Assembly: GCF_018598185.1 (NCBI RefSeq) | Contig: NZ_JAHESC010000003.1 | Span: 1 to 64,000, forward strand | DNA length: 64,000 nt | Reading direction: 5' to 3' | Source of the DNA: Dawidia soli | GTDB taxonomy: Bacteria; Bacteroidota; Bacteroidia; Cytophagales; Cyclobacteriaceae | Shown: positions 27,102 to 36,646 of the stretch, one piece after another | Numbering within the stretch: the first letter of the stretch is position 1 | How the letters are laid out: each line of letters opens with the position of its first letter | The notes under the pieces: model-generated | Database searches by the model: none | What the model was told of the DNA's origin: nothing | What the model saw: only the letters and a program-made list of their open reading frames with translations | Position numbers and translations under genes: made by a program

Positions 27102-28934
27102 ATGGAAGACTTTCATTCTGATCCTTACATCCCCATCGAGCATTACGGCGTGATCGGTAACTTAAAGACCGTTGCGCTGGTATCGCTTACGGGGTCGATC
27201 GACTTCATGTCCTTCCCGACGTTTGATTCGCCAACCGTCTTTGCGCGTCTGCTCGATTCCCAACGGGGTGGATCGTTCTCAATCACGCCCGTGATGCAGG
27301 ATTATCATAGCAAACAGTTATACCTGCCGGGCACGGCGGTGCTGCTCACCCGCTTCTTTTCCGACGAAGGCATTGCCGAATTGACGGACTTCATGCCCAT
27401 TTTACAGCACAAGGGTAAAAATCTATGCGCCATTGTGCGGCAGGTGACGGCCGTGCGGGGTGACATTACCTTTCGCCTGGAGTGCACGCCGGCCTTTCAT
27501 TACGGGCAGGCTACTTCCCAACATAGGATCGCGGACCATGGCATTTTCTTCCAGGCGGAGCACGACGGTGGCGTGGTCTTACGGCTGATCGCCGATATTC
27601 CCCTGACGCTGCGCGACGGTCATGGCTATACGGAATTTACAGTGCGGGCATCCGAAACTGTCAATATCGTTTTAGAATCTGTACCGGCGGATGAAGCCGA
27701 TACGCTCCTGCCCATCGATTATTATACGAACGTGCTATACGGCGAAACCATTGACTTCTGGCGGAAGTGGATCACCCAGTCTACGTACCGTGGGCGGTGG
27801 ACGGAGATCGTGCACCGGTCGGCCATTACGTTAAAGCTGCTGACCTCGTGCGAGCACGGCTCGACGGTGGCCGCCGCCACGTTTGGGTTACCCGAAACAC
27901 CCGGCGGCGTGCGCAACTGGGACTACCGTTACACGTGGATCCGCGATGCGGCCTTTACCATGTACGCTTTCCTGGAGCTGGGGTTTACCGAAGAGGCGAC
28001 GGCTTTTCTAGGCTGGATCCACGCCCGCACGGAGGAGGACAAACTGCACCTGATGTATACCATCGACGGGCGACACGAGCTTACCGAACGCGAACTGCCG
28101 CACCTGGAGGGTTACAAAGGCTCACGGCCCGTACGCATCGGCAATGCCGCACAGGAGCAATTTCAACTGGATATCTATGGGGAGCTGATCGACACGATCT
28201 ATATCTACAACAACCAGCATCATGCCATCACGTATGAATTCTGGCTGTGTATCGTCAAGCAGGTAGACTGCGTCATCGCCGACTGGCACAAGCCCGATCA
28301 CAGCATTTGGGAGGTGCGCAACGGCAAGCGAGAGTTCCTGCATAGCCGGCTGATGTGCTGGGTGGCGATGGACCGCGCGATCAAGATCGCCGAGCATCGT
28401 TCGTTCCCCTACCCGCGCGACGTATGGTATGCTATCCGCGATGAGATCTACCACGATGTGTACGACAATTTCTGGAACCCCCAAGTCGGTGCCTGGGTGC
28501 AGTATAAAGGTGCCGACCGTGTCGACGCCAGCGTGTTGCTGATGACCCTCACGCACTTTGTCTCTCCCGACGAGCCCCGGTGGCGGTCGACGCTGAAGGT
28601 CGTGGAGAAGACGCTCGGCATGGATGTGTTGTTATACCGGTATCGCGACGATCCGGCGGTCGATGGGTTGCCGGGCGAAGAAGGCACGTTTACGTTGTGC
28701 TCGTTCTGGTATGTCGAGGCGCTGGCGAAAAGCGGCGAGGTGATCCACGCACTGGACTGTTTTGAAAAGATGCTGGGGTATGCCAACCATCTCGGGCTGT
28801 TCAGCGAGCAGATCAGCAAGAACGCCGCACACCTGGGCAATTTCCCACAGGCCTTTACCCACCTGGCGCTGATCAGCGCCGCGTTGGAGCTCGACAAACA
28901 ACTGGATCGCCTGGGCTTTCAACGGCAGCACTAA
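27102..28934 (+). CDS. GH15-family glucosidase (glucoamylase/trehalase-like)
   Basis: 610 aa from the ATG at 27102; an upstream GTG frame (27042) adds a non-conserved tail and is not preferred. Family blocks: YIPIEHYGVIGNLKTVALVS and GSIDFMSFPTFDSPTVFARLLD at the N-terminus, then EHGSTVAAATFGLPETPGGVR, NWDYRYTWIRDAAFTMYAFLEL, YKGSRPVRIGNAAQEQ and PGEEGTFTLCSFWYVEAL, the Glu-containing segment near the general base. No signal peptide, so cytoplasmic. Bacterial relatives hydrolyse trehalose, maltose or alpha-glucans to glucose. With the SDR and GH63-like genes upstream it fits breakdown of an internal alpha-glucoside. Confidence 0.9.
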   Translation: MEDFHSDPYIPIEHYGVIGNLKTVALVSLTGSIDFMSFPTFDSPTVFARLLDSQRGGSFSITPVMQDYHSKQLYLPGTAVLLTRFFSDEGIAELTDFMPILQHKGKNLCAIVRQVTAVRGDITFRLECTPAFHYGQATSQHRIADHGIFFQAEHDGGVVLRLIADIPLTLRDGHGYTEFTVRASETVNIVLESVPADEADTLLPIDYYTNVLYGETIDFWRKWITQSTYRGRWTEIVHRSAITLKLLTSCEHGSTVAAATFGLPETPGGVRNWDYRYTWIRDAAFTMYAFLELGFTEEATAFLGWIHARTEEDKLHLMYTIDGRHELTERELPHLEGYKGSRPVRIGNAAQEQFQLDIYGELIDTIYIYNNQHHAITYEFWLCIVKQVDCVIADWHKPDHSIWEVRNGKREFLHSRLMCWVAMDRAIKIAEHRSFPYPRDVWYAIRDEIYHDVYDNFWNPQVGAWVQYKGADRVDASVLLMTLTHFVSPDEPRWRSTLKVVEKTLGMDVLLYRYRDDPAVDGLPGEEGTFTLCSFWYVEALAKSGEVIHALDCFEKMLGYANHLGLFSEQISKNAAHLGNFPQAFTHLALISAALELDKQLDRLGFQRQH

Positions 28935-28976
28935 CTGTTTGCTATAAAAAAAGGCTGCCTTATGTTAAAAGAAGAA

Positions 28977-28999
28977 AGGCTACCTTTTTGAGGTAGCCT
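28977..28999. terminator. Bidirectional terminator between convergent GH15 and susD genes
   Basis: AGGCTACC (28977-28984) pairs with GGTAGCCT (28992-28999) around a 7-base loop. It lies 42 bases after the GH15 stop and 35 bases after the stop of the minus-strand susD, and T-rich stretches flank it on the minus-strand side (TTCTTCTTTT). Confidence 0.8.
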
Positions 29000-29034
29000 C
29001 TCCTTACAATTTCTCTTTTTAATTCACCTGTAAC

Positions 29035-30720
29035 CTAGTAGCCATCGTTCTGCTCCAGGAAGCCTTCGAACTCCGAAGCGCCGTCGATGGCGGTCTGTGG
29101 AATCGGGAAGAGACGCTTGAGCGGATCGCTGTTGGTTTTCTCGGTCCATGCATTTTCATATTTGCCGAAACGGATCATATCGGTACGGCGCTGCATTTCA
29201 AAATAAAACTCAAAGCCGCGTTCGCGGAACATGATATCGAGATCGATCGCCTCCAGCGGAGGAATGCCGATCCGGGCAGTACGCGCGGCACGTACGGCGT
29301 TGACATCCTGCAGCGCGCCGGCAGCATCGTCCATCCGGAGCTTCGCCTCGGCGCGCATCATATATATATCGGCTAAACGCAGGAGTATGATATCAAATTC
29401 ACCCTTTGCACGTCCGTCGTCGGACGTCTTGCTGAACTCGTATTTCAACACACGGTAACCCGAGCTATACCCGCTATAAGTTGTATAGTCGACCTCTTCG
29501 GTGAAGATCACCGGTTGTGTTGGGTTACCACGGGTATTGTTAAACAGCGGTCCAACGACATAATTCGCTCCGTCTCCGCAACGTTTGAATGGAGTGCCTT
29601 TCCGATCTGTCTGCAAACCGTATTGCTGACCGCGCAGGATACCACGGTCGAGCTCAAAATCGGCGGCAGCGATACACGTGACGGCGGGGTCCAGGTTTTT
29701 CTTATAGAAACGCATGTCCTTGGTGGCAGGATCTGCGCCGTCATAGGCATCTACCCACGAATGGTAGAACTCCGGTGTAATGCCCGGTCCGTCTGTACCG
29801 TTGGCATTTACGAATTGCGGTAACGGAAACTGGTCGCCCGACAATGAAAAGTACGCCATCCGGTTGTTGCCGTTCAGGTTGGCGCGTTGATCGATCGCGA
29901 AGATCAGCTCCTTGTTCGTATGATTTTCGTCGTCGAAGATCTCAAAGAACTCGGACGAAAGCGCATAGTTGCCCGCTTCGATCACTTTGTTACAATACTC
30001 CACGACCTTCTGCATGTCTTCGCGGCGGAAGTCGTGCGTCTCGGCATACGGACTGCGATACACCGGGGCGTTCAGGTACAGACGTGCCAGCAATCCCTGC
30101 GCCGCAGCTTTCGTGATCCGACCGGGACCGTTTGTATTGTCCAGCACCGCTTCAGCGGCCAGCAGGTCCTGCTCGATATAGTTGACAGCTTCGTCGCCAC
30201 GAAGCACACGTGACCGTACATCGAGTGTGTCCTTGGACATGACGATACCGAAAAGATCCAGGCTTAGCATAGAATAATAAGCGCGCAGACCACGTGCTTC
30301 GGCCAGGTATGCGTCTACCTGTTGCCCCTCGCTTTGCAGGGCGCGAACGTTCGAAACGGCAATGACGGAACGCGTGATACCTTGCGAAATGAAATTCCAG
30401 GTATTGGTTACCGGGGCGTTCATCGGCGTGTATGTGTGGCGGTGCATATCGATGTAGATATTATTATCACCCCAATCGGTACCACCGCGGTACGGCAGGA
30501 TGGCTTCGTCCGTGGAGATTTCCTGCAGGGCAAAGTAGCGGGTGTGCAAAAACACCTCCGACAGCGACGCATAGGCCGGTGCCAGGGTACCCGCGATAAC
30601 ATCACCGTTTGTCACATTACCCGTGAGCGACTCGTCCAGCACTTCTTCCTGCAGGTCTGTACAACCTTCTACGAGCATGACGCCCAAAAACAACATCAGT
30701 ACATATATATTCTTTCTCAT
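29035..30720 (-). CDS. SusD/RagB-family outer-membrane lipoprotein (second pair)
   Basis: 561 aa from ATG at 30720 (MRKNIYVLMLFLGVMLVEGC); the lipobox VEGC marks the acylated Cys. Family blocks are LQEEVLDESLTGNV, the TPR-like core (YLAEARGLRAYYSMLSLDLFG, AAQGLLARLYLNAPVYR), ILLRLADIYMMRAEAKLRMDD and FRERGFEFYFEMQRRTDMIRFG. It overlaps nothing and follows the SusC gene by 13 bases. There is no glycosidase in the same transcript; the nearest catalytic gene is the divergent GDPD-phosphatase at 34111. The ligand cannot be inferred with confidence. Confidence 0.95.
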   Translation of the reverse strand: MRKNIYVLMLFLGVMLVEGCTDLQEEVLDESLTGNVTNGDVIAGTLAPAYASLSEVFLHTRYFALQEISTDEAILPYRGGTDWGDNNIYIDMHRHTYTPMNAPVTNTWNFISQGITRSVIAVSNVRALQSEGQQVDAYLAEARGLRAYYSMLSLDLFGIVMSKDTLDVRSRVLRGDEAVNYIEQDLLAAEAVLDNTNGPGRITKAAAQGLLARLYLNAPVYRSPYAETHDFRREDMQKVVEYCNKVIEAGNYALSSEFFEIFDDENHTNKELIFAIDQRANLNGNNRMAYFSLSGDQFPLPQFVNANGTDGPGITPEFYHSWVDAYDGADPATKDMRFYKKNLDPAVTCIAAADFELDRGILRGQQYGLQTDRKGTPFKRCGDGANYVVGPLFNNTRGNPTQPVIFTEEVDYTTYSGYSSGYRVLKYEFSKTSDDGRAKGEFDIILLRLADIYMMRAEAKLRMDDAAGALQDVNAVRAARTARIGIPPLEAIDLDIMFRERGFEFYFEMQRRTDMIRFGKYENAWTEKTNSDPLKRLFPIPQTAIDGASEFEGFLEQNDGY

Positions 30721-30733
30721 ACGCTGTGTACAA

Positions 30734-33700
30734 TTAAAATGAAACATTTAAACCGAACACGATCGAACGTGCTTTCGGATAGCTGGCGAAGTCGATACCA
30801 AACGAATTGGCATCTTCGATCCGGCGACCTTCTGCATTCACTTCGGGGTCATAGCCCGAGTAATCGGTTATTACAAAGAGGTTCTGACCGGTAACCGACA
30901 GACGCAGGGACTTGATCCAGTTACCGATACCCAGTGTCTCGGGACTGAAGTTATAGCCCAGGGAGGCGTTATTCAGACGCAAAAAGGCACCGTTTTCCAA
31001 ATAGCGTGTCGATACGCTGTTGGCGTTGGTAACATCCTCGTTCGGATATCGGGTGGCCACATCCGTTGTGTTACGGCTCTTGAACAGCTGGGCGCGCGAG
31101 AAGTTGAGGTTCGCCGTACCGTTGTAAATCTTGTTGCCGCTCAAGCCGTTGAAATTCAATGACAGGTCGAACCCTTTGTAGGCAGCCCGCAGGTAGAAGT
31201 TGTAAAGCTTGTCGGGAAGCGCCGTTCCGGAGATATAGCGGCTTTCGCCGTCTTCCTGGGGTTCGCGATAGGTACTAAAGCCATCTTCGCCGATACCGGT
31301 AAATTGTTGGAGGAAGAACGTGCCGATGGGCTCGCCATTTATATAGCCGTTTACGGAAGCCGAGGTCAGGCCGCCACCGGAAATGCTGCCCGAAGGAATC
31401 AACGTCGCCGGCGAGTTGCGCACTTCGTTGTTAATGAATGTGATGTTACCGCCTACGTTGAAGGTGAAGTCAGCCCCGGTGTCATACCGGTAGTCGAGTG
31501 CCAGCTCCGTACCTTCGTTGACGATCTCCATGTCCTTTACGTTGCGCCAGTAGAACAAGGCCGGCTGAATCGGGTCGGGCACCGTAACCTTCAGCAACAC
31601 GTTGCTTGTTACCTTCCGGAAATAGTCTACCGAACCTGTGAGCGCGCCGTCCAGAAAGCCAAAGTCGAGTCCGATATCGGTTTGCTTCGAAACTTCCCAC
31701 TGGAGGTTCGGGTTTGCATAGTTCTGAACGATCGTGCCTTGTGGCGCGGTACCGTCGGGGAAGAACGGGTAGCTGTAGCCCGAACCGGTGGCTGTCAGGT
31801 AGCGTGCAAACGAAGCTTTCGGCTCGATCTCCTGGTTGCCGGTCTGGCCCCAACCGGCACGCAGCTTCAGTGTGCTGACCGGAACGGTCGCCATGAAAGG
31901 CTCCTCGGAGATGATCCAGCCCGCCGCAAACGAAGGGAAGGTTCCATACTTGTTGTTGTCTCCGAACTTTGACGATCCATCCGTGCGCACGGTGGCCGTC
32001 AGCAGGTAGCGATCTTTAAAAGTATAGTTAACACGGCCGAAGAAAGACTGCAGCTCGTTCTTGACCGCTTTTCCCCAGGGGCGGTTGTTGTCTGTAGATC
32101 CCGTCAAGTCGATCTCCGAGCCCAGGCCTGCGTTATAGCGCGGCTCGATGCCCGAGATCGGGAAGTTAGAGATACTCCAATAGCGTGTCTTCAGCGTGAT
32201 CTTCTGGTATGAATGACCTGCCAGCAGTGTGAAGGCGTGAACGCCCTTTGAAAAATTATAGGTCAGGTAGTGTTCGATCAGGCTGTTCGTGTTATTGGTG
32301 AAATACGAGTCCAGCCGGCCTTCCTGCGCGGGATATACGCTCGGCATGCGTTGTATATCCTGAATCGCGCTGGTCATATCGATACCGACATTAAGCTTGT
32401 ATACCAGGCCTTCGATGATCCGGAACGAAGGCGAGATATTACCGATGACGCGGTTCGTTTCGGTGATGTCCTTATAGGTATTGAGCATTGCCAGCGGATT
32501 TATCGGGTCTTGCCGCTGGTAAATTCCGCCGACGCTGTCATAGGCAGGCATGGTCGGATTCGCGGTAAGCGCCGTGTTGATCAGGCTCGAAACCTCGGGG
32601 CGATCGTTGCGGGTGTGCGACGCGTTAAGGTTCAGGTCCACGGAAAGGCGATCGTTCAATCCTTTTTGGCTGACGTTGATGCGGCCCGTGTACCGTTTCA
32701 GGTTGCTGTTCTTCAGGATACCATCCTGGTCCTGCATCCCGACGGATGCGTAATAGTTCATGTTCTCGGCACCTCCGAAAAACGCCACATTGTGATCTTG
32801 TGTCGTGCCTGTGCGCGTGATCTGGTCCTGCCAATCTGTATCGCCCTCGAGATCGATCACCTCGGCGCCTGTCTGCGGCACTGCCTGGCGAAACTCGTCA
32901 GCGGAAAAAACGTCGATCTTGCGGGCGAGTTTTGATACACCGTAGCTTGCCGAGTAGGTCACACCGGACTGGCCGGTTTTGCCGCGCTTGGTGGTGATCA
33001 GCACAACGCCGTTTGCGCCACGCGCACCATAAATAGCTGTCGCGGAAGCGTCTTTCAGCACGTCGATCGAGGCAATGTCCTGCGGGTTGAGGAAGTTCAG
33101 CGGATTGGTCGTACCTCCATTGTCAACCCCCATACCGGCAGTGTTGCTGTTGTCCAGCGGCACACCGTCGATAACGTACAACGGCGTGCTTCCGCTGCGT
33201 ACGGTACCGGGACCCCGAACCGTGATGTTTTGTGCCGCCCCGGGCTCGCCGCTGGCGGATGTGATGTTGACACCCGCAACTTTACCTTGCAGCAGCTGCT
33301 CCGGCGAGCTGATGATACCTCTGTTGAAATCGTCGGCCTTGACCGAGCTTACGGCGCCTGTTATGTCGCGCTTGGCTTGCGTACCGTAGCCCACCACGAC
33401 CACCTCGCCGAGCGTCGATGCATCGGACAACAGCTGGACGTCAATGGTGCTTTGCGTACCCACCACGATCGATTGACTGACCGTGCCGACAAAGGTGAAC
33501 ACCAACACTGCATTGGAAGACCCCACGGTCAGGCGGTAGTCACCGTTGGCGTCTGTCACGGTACCATTGGTGGTGCCTTTCTCCATTACGTTTACACCGG
33601 GCAGGGCCGCGCCGGTCTCATCCGTAAGCTTACCTGTCACAGTCAACGATTGTACCTGCTGCTGTAAAACGGCAGCGAACAATGGTCGGGGGCTTGGCCC

Positions 33701-33793
33701 TGCAAAAACGGCCAGCGCCACCGCTACGATATATTTATCGCAGCGACGCAGTAGACAGCCGCATTTTTGGATGCGTTCATAGATGTTTGCCAT
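30734..33793 (-). CDS. SusC/RagA-family TonB-dependent transporter (second pair)
   Basis: 1019 aa. The N-terminus is long and Cys-containing (MANIYERIQKCGCLLRRC) before a hydrophobic segment and FAAVLQQQ, so the signal peptide has an extended n-region. Then a carboxypeptidase-like domain (TVTGKLTDETGAALPGVNV), TonB box-like LGEVVVVGYGTQ, plug (GKVAGVNITSASG, NITVRGPGTVRSG, SIDVLKDASATAIYGARGAN) and a barrel ending IVFGLNVSF. No STN domain. It is the first gene of a two-gene unit with the SusD at 29035-30720, and a promoter candidate lies at 33846-33880. Confidence 0.94.
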   Translation of the reverse strand: MANIYERIQKCGCLLRRCDKYIVAVALAVFAGPSPRPLFAAVLQQQVQSLTVTGKLTDETGAALPGVNVMEKGTTNGTVTDANGDYRLTVGSSNAVLVFTFVGTVSQSIVVGTQSTIDVQLLSDASTLGEVVVVGYGTQAKRDITGAVSSVKADDFNRGIISSPEQLLQGKVAGVNITSASGEPGAAQNITVRGPGTVRSGSTPLYVIDGVPLDNSNTAGMGVDNGGTTNPLNFLNPQDIASIDVLKDASATAIYGARGANGVVLITTKRGKTGQSGVTYSASYGVSKLARKIDVFSADEFRQAVPQTGAEVIDLEGDTDWQDQITRTGTTQDHNVAFFGGAENMNYYASVGMQDQDGILKNSNLKRYTGRINVSQKGLNDRLSVDLNLNASHTRNDRPEVSSLINTALTANPTMPAYDSVGGIYQRQDPINPLAMLNTYKDITETNRVIGNISPSFRIIEGLVYKLNVGIDMTSAIQDIQRMPSVYPAQEGRLDSYFTNNTNSLIEHYLTYNFSKGVHAFTLLAGHSYQKITLKTRYWSISNFPISGIEPRYNAGLGSEIDLTGSTDNNRPWGKAVKNELQSFFGRVNYTFKDRYLLTATVRTDGSSKFGDNNKYGTFPSFAAGWIISEEPFMATVPVSTLKLRAGWGQTGNQEIEPKASFARYLTATGSGYSYPFFPDGTAPQGTIVQNYANPNLQWEVSKQTDIGLDFGFLDGALTGSVDYFRKVTSNVLLKVTVPDPIQPALFYWRNVKDMEIVNEGTELALDYRYDTGADFTFNVGGNITFINNEVRNSPATLIPSGSISGGGLTSASVNGYINGEPIGTFFLQQFTGIGEDGFSTYREPQEDGESRYISGTALPDKLYNFYLRAAYKGFDLSLNFNGLSGNKIYNGTANLNFSRAQLFKSRNTTDVATRYPNEDVTNANSVSTRYLENGAFLRLNNASLGYNFSPETLGIGNWIKSLRLSVTGQNLFVITDYSGYDPEVNAEGRRIEDANSFGIDFASYPKARSIVFGLNVSF

Positions 33794-33845
33794 AGGCTGA
33801 TAGTTTAGTTATTATAATTGGAAGTTATGCAAGCTTTACGAGATG

Positions 33846-33880
33846 CGTAAATATTAGAGGCCTATATTTTGGGGCGCAAA
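33846..33880 (-). promoter_or_regulatory. Candidate promoter of the second susCD pair
   Basis: On the minus strand TTTG (33877-33880) is followed 23 bases later by TATTTACG (33846-33853), one to two mismatches from TAnnTTTG and 52 bases before the susC start codon. Confidence 0.45.
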
Positions 33881-33961
33881 GAAGGTCATTTACTACGGTA
33901 GAGAAAAAAACACGTGTTATCGTTTTATGAACAAACTTTTAACCCGCCTTCATATGTTTTT

Positions 33962-33971
33962 TGAACGTTCA
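33962..33971. promoter_or_regulatory. Short palindrome in a 317-base divergent intergenic region
   Basis: TGAACGTTCA is a perfect 10-base palindrome, flanked by TT on the left and TTCAA on the right, about midway between susC (33793) and the phosphatase gene (34111). It could be an operator. Nothing else was recognised in this gap apart from the promoter at 33846-33880 and general AT-richness. Confidence 0.3.
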
Positions 33972-34110
33972 TTCAATAAATCATATCAATCGTTCACACA
34001 ACAGACTCCGAAATCGGATCGCTTTACCCTTCCCGCGTTAATTAACACCCCGTTAATATGAACATCCTGCTGTAGCTGCTATATTGCTGGCTTTTAACCA
34101 CTCACGCCTC

Positions 34111-35946
34111 ATGAAATACCTTCGTATCGCGCGGCTCAGCTTCTTTCTTTTCCTGTCAACCGTGTGCCGGGCACAACAACATTCCGGTACGGCGCTCATG
34201 CATGCACACAACGACTACGTGCATCCCATTCCGTTCCTGAACGCATACTACCAGGAAGCAGCTTCGATCGAAGTGGATATATTCTTGCATCAGGGCCAGC
34301 TGTGCGTGGCGCACACCGAGCAGGAAATCGATCCCAGAAAAACACTGGCGGCGCTATACCTCGCCCCCTTACAAGATAAGATCCGCTTTCACGGCGGCAA
34401 AGTATACGCCAAAGATAAGCCGCTGAATCTCCTGATCGATCTGAAAACACACGGTGCCACGACGGTACCGGCGCTGGTCAGGGTCTTACAAAAATATCCT
34501 GCGCTGACGTCGTGCCCCTCGCTGACCATTACGCTGAGCGGCAGCGTACCCGAGGCGACCACCTGGTCTTCCTACCCCGCGTATATTCACTTTGATGGGC
34601 GCCCGGCCGTGAACTACACACCGGAGCAGCTTGCCCGGATCAGCATGATGAGCGACGACTTTTCGCAATACACCGTCTGGAACGGCAAGGGGGTGATCCT
34701 GGCGAAAGACCGTCAGAAGATCGAAGACGTCATTCAGTCGGTGCATGCCCGTGGCAAGAAATTCCGTTTCTGGGCGACGCCCGACGTCGTCAATGCGTGG
34801 ATCACGCTCGGCAAGCTGGGCGTGGACTACATTGGCACCGACAAGGTGGTCGATCTCAGCACGTTTATGAAGGAAACTCCGCATGTAACCTATACCAATG
34901 GCGACGTGCACCCGGTGGCTCCTGCCCCGGTGTTGCCCTCCGGCACGACGGTGGCCCGCAACATCATCTTCCTGATCGGCGACGGCATGGGCCTGGCCCA
35001 GCAGTACGCAGGGTATACGGCCAACCACGGTGCGCTGAACCTGTTCACCATGCCGGTGGTGGGGCTTTCGATCACGACATCGGCCGACCGTTATATTACA
35101 GACTCGGCGGCGGGTGCCACGGCCATGGCGTCGGGCAAAAAGACCAACAACCGCGCGGTGGGCGTGGATTCCCTCGGCCGTTCCATTCCGTCGATCATCG
35201 CGCCGCTGCGCCGGCACCGCTTCCGTACGGCGGTCATCTCTACCGGCGACATTACCGATGCTACTCCCGCCGCTTTCTATGGGCACTCCGCCGACCGTTC
35301 GTCGAGTGAAGCGATCGCGGCCGATTTCCTGAGCAGCGACATCGATGTGCTGATCGGTGCCGGCAGCGCGCACTTCCTGCAGCGCAAAGACGGCCGCGAC
35401 CTGCGCGGTGAGTTGCAACAGAAAGGCTATACGGTGGCGACCGATGTTCGCACACTCGACACACTGCGGTCGTCGAAGTTCGTTTTGCTGGACAACAATA
35501 TGGGCCTGTCGATGAAGCAGGGCCGCGGCCCGCTGCTGGCTACGACGCTGGACAAGACGTTGCAGGCGTTCAGCACGGGCAAGGAGCCGTTCTTTATCAT
35601 GGCCGAGGGCGCCCAGATCGACTGGGGCGGCCACTCGAACGATATGGAATACGTTGTGCGGGAGATGCTGAATTTCGACCAGGCCGTGGGCCGTGCGATG
35701 CAATATGTCGCCAAGCACCCGGAAACCCTGCTGGTCGTTACGGCCGACCATGAAACGGGCGGCCTGACGCTGCTGGACGGCAACCTGAAGACGGGCCAGC
35801 TCCGCGGACATTTCAGCACCGACGACCACACCGCTATTCCTGTGATGGTGTATGCGTATGGTGCCGGTGCTTCCAACTTTGCCGGTGTTTATCAGAACAT
35901 CGAGCTGTATAAAAAGATGCTGAAGGTATTGGGCATTCAGCCCTAG
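34111..35946 (+). CDS. Exported GDPD-like / alkaline phosphatase fusion
   Basis: 611 aa from ATG at 34111, which starts a signal peptide (MKYLRIARLSFFLFLSTVCRAQ). Residues about 28-260 resemble the glycerophosphodiesterase/PLC-like barrel: MHAHNDYVHP with two His, then ASIEVDIFLHQGQLCVAHTE and a final VDYIGTDKVVDL. Residues about 285-611 are an alkaline phosphatase: NIIFLIGDGMGLAQ (metal-binding Asp), TDSAAGATAMASGKKT with nucleophile Ser332, EGAQIDWGGHSND, TADHETGGLTLL and a C-terminal His region. The two activities could act in series: cleave a phosphodiester, then strip the phosphate. It probably acts in the periplasm and supplies phosphate. It is divergent from a susCD pair. Confidence 0.88.
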   Translation: MKYLRIARLSFFLFLSTVCRAQQHSGTALMHAHNDYVHPIPFLNAYYQEAASIEVDIFLHQGQLCVAHTEQEIDPRKTLAALYLAPLQDKIRFHGGKVYAKDKPLNLLIDLKTHGATTVPALVRVLQKYPALTSCPSLTITLSGSVPEATTWSSYPAYIHFDGRPAVNYTPEQLARISMMSDDFSQYTVWNGKGVILAKDRQKIEDVIQSVHARGKKFRFWATPDVVNAWITLGKLGVDYIGTDKVVDLSTFMKETPHVTYTNGDVHPVAPAPVLPSGTTVARNIIFLIGDGMGLAQQYAGYTANHGALNLFTMPVVGLSITTSADRYITDSAAGATAMASGKKTNNRAVGVDSLGRSIPSIIAPLRRHRFRTAVISTGDITDATPAAFYGHSADRSSSEAIAADFLSSDIDVLIGAGSAHFLQRKDGRDLRGELQQKGYTVATDVRTLDTLRSSKFVLLDNNMGLSMKQGRGPLLATTLDKTLQAFSTGKEPFFIMAEGAQIDWGGHSNDMEYVVREMLNFDQAVGRAMQYVAKHPETLLVVTADHETGGLTLLDGNLKTGQLRGHFSTDDHTAIPVMVYAYGAGASNFAGVYQNIELYKKMLKVLGIQP

Positions 35947-35951
35947 AAGAT

Positions 35952-36572
35952 CTACGCCCCGGGGCGCTGGTTGGCGCGCATGTAGTCGGCTATCTGGCGG
36001 GCGGCGCCATCGGTGCTGGCCGACAGCGTTTCGATGATGCGTTGCTGTTCCTGGTCGGTCTTGTTCTGGCTGAGCTTCCTGCTGCCTTGCAGGTCTGTCA
36101 CGACGATCTCAAAGGGTACTATGCCGTTGAGCATGCGTAGCTTGTAGTCTTGCGGCAGGCCGGCCCATTGCCGGCGATAGGCCTCTTCGTAGGTATCGAT
36201 CATTTTTTCCAACGCCTCGAATGCCTGGTCCCGGTCGTGGATGATCGTGGCGGCGCCGTAGGCATGTACGGCTACATAATTCCACGTCGGCACACTCTGC
36301 TCCTTGTCGTAGTGCGTAGGCGAAATATAGGCGTGTGGCTCGCTGAAGATCACCAGGTTGACGCGGTCTACGATCTGCCGCCACTGGCCGTTGGCTTTTG
36401 CGAAGTGCGAGGTGAGAATGACATTGTCTCCGCGGGTGGAGATGGCAAACGGCAGGTGTGTAGCTTGCGGCACGTTGTCTTTCGCCGTAACGATGGTCGC
36501 GAAGCTATACTGCTTCATGAATGCCAGCAGCTCGGCGGTATCGGTCGCGGCAAATTGGTTGGGGATATACAT
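35952..36572 (-). CDS. PaiB-like FMN-binding protein
   Basis: 206 aa. Family motifs: MYIPNQFAATD at the start, YSFATIVTAKDNVPQATHLPF, VIFSEPHAYISPTHYD, the signature VPTWNYVAVHAYG and NGIVPFEIVVTDLQGSRKLSQNK near residue 150. The family adopts the split-barrel FMN-binding fold; the Bacillus member was linked to regulation of sporulation and protease genes. The function here is probably flavin-dependent or heme/FMN binding and cannot be fixed further. Its stop lies 5 bases after that of the plus-strand phosphatase (convergent). It appears to be a single gene. Confidence 0.93.
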   Translation of the reverse strand: MYIPNQFAATDTAELLAFMKQYSFATIVTAKDNVPQATHLPFAISTRGDNVILTSHFAKANGQWRQIVDRVNLVIFSEPHAYISPTHYDKEQSVPTWNYVAVHAYGAATIIHDRDQAFEALEKMIDTYEEAYRRQWAGLPQDYKLRMLNGIVPFEIVVTDLQGSRKLSQNKTDQEQQRIIETLSASTDGAARQIADYMRANQRPGA

Positions 36573-36646
36573 ATGCGATGTTGAGGCAGTGTGTTATACG
36601 AAGCATGCCTGCAAAGGTTTTAGGAACCCGATCGAAAACGCCATGC

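Noticed and set aside
34486-35829. 447-codon minus-strand frame
   Set aside because: It is antisense to the alkaline phosphatase, whose catalytic motifs are intact.
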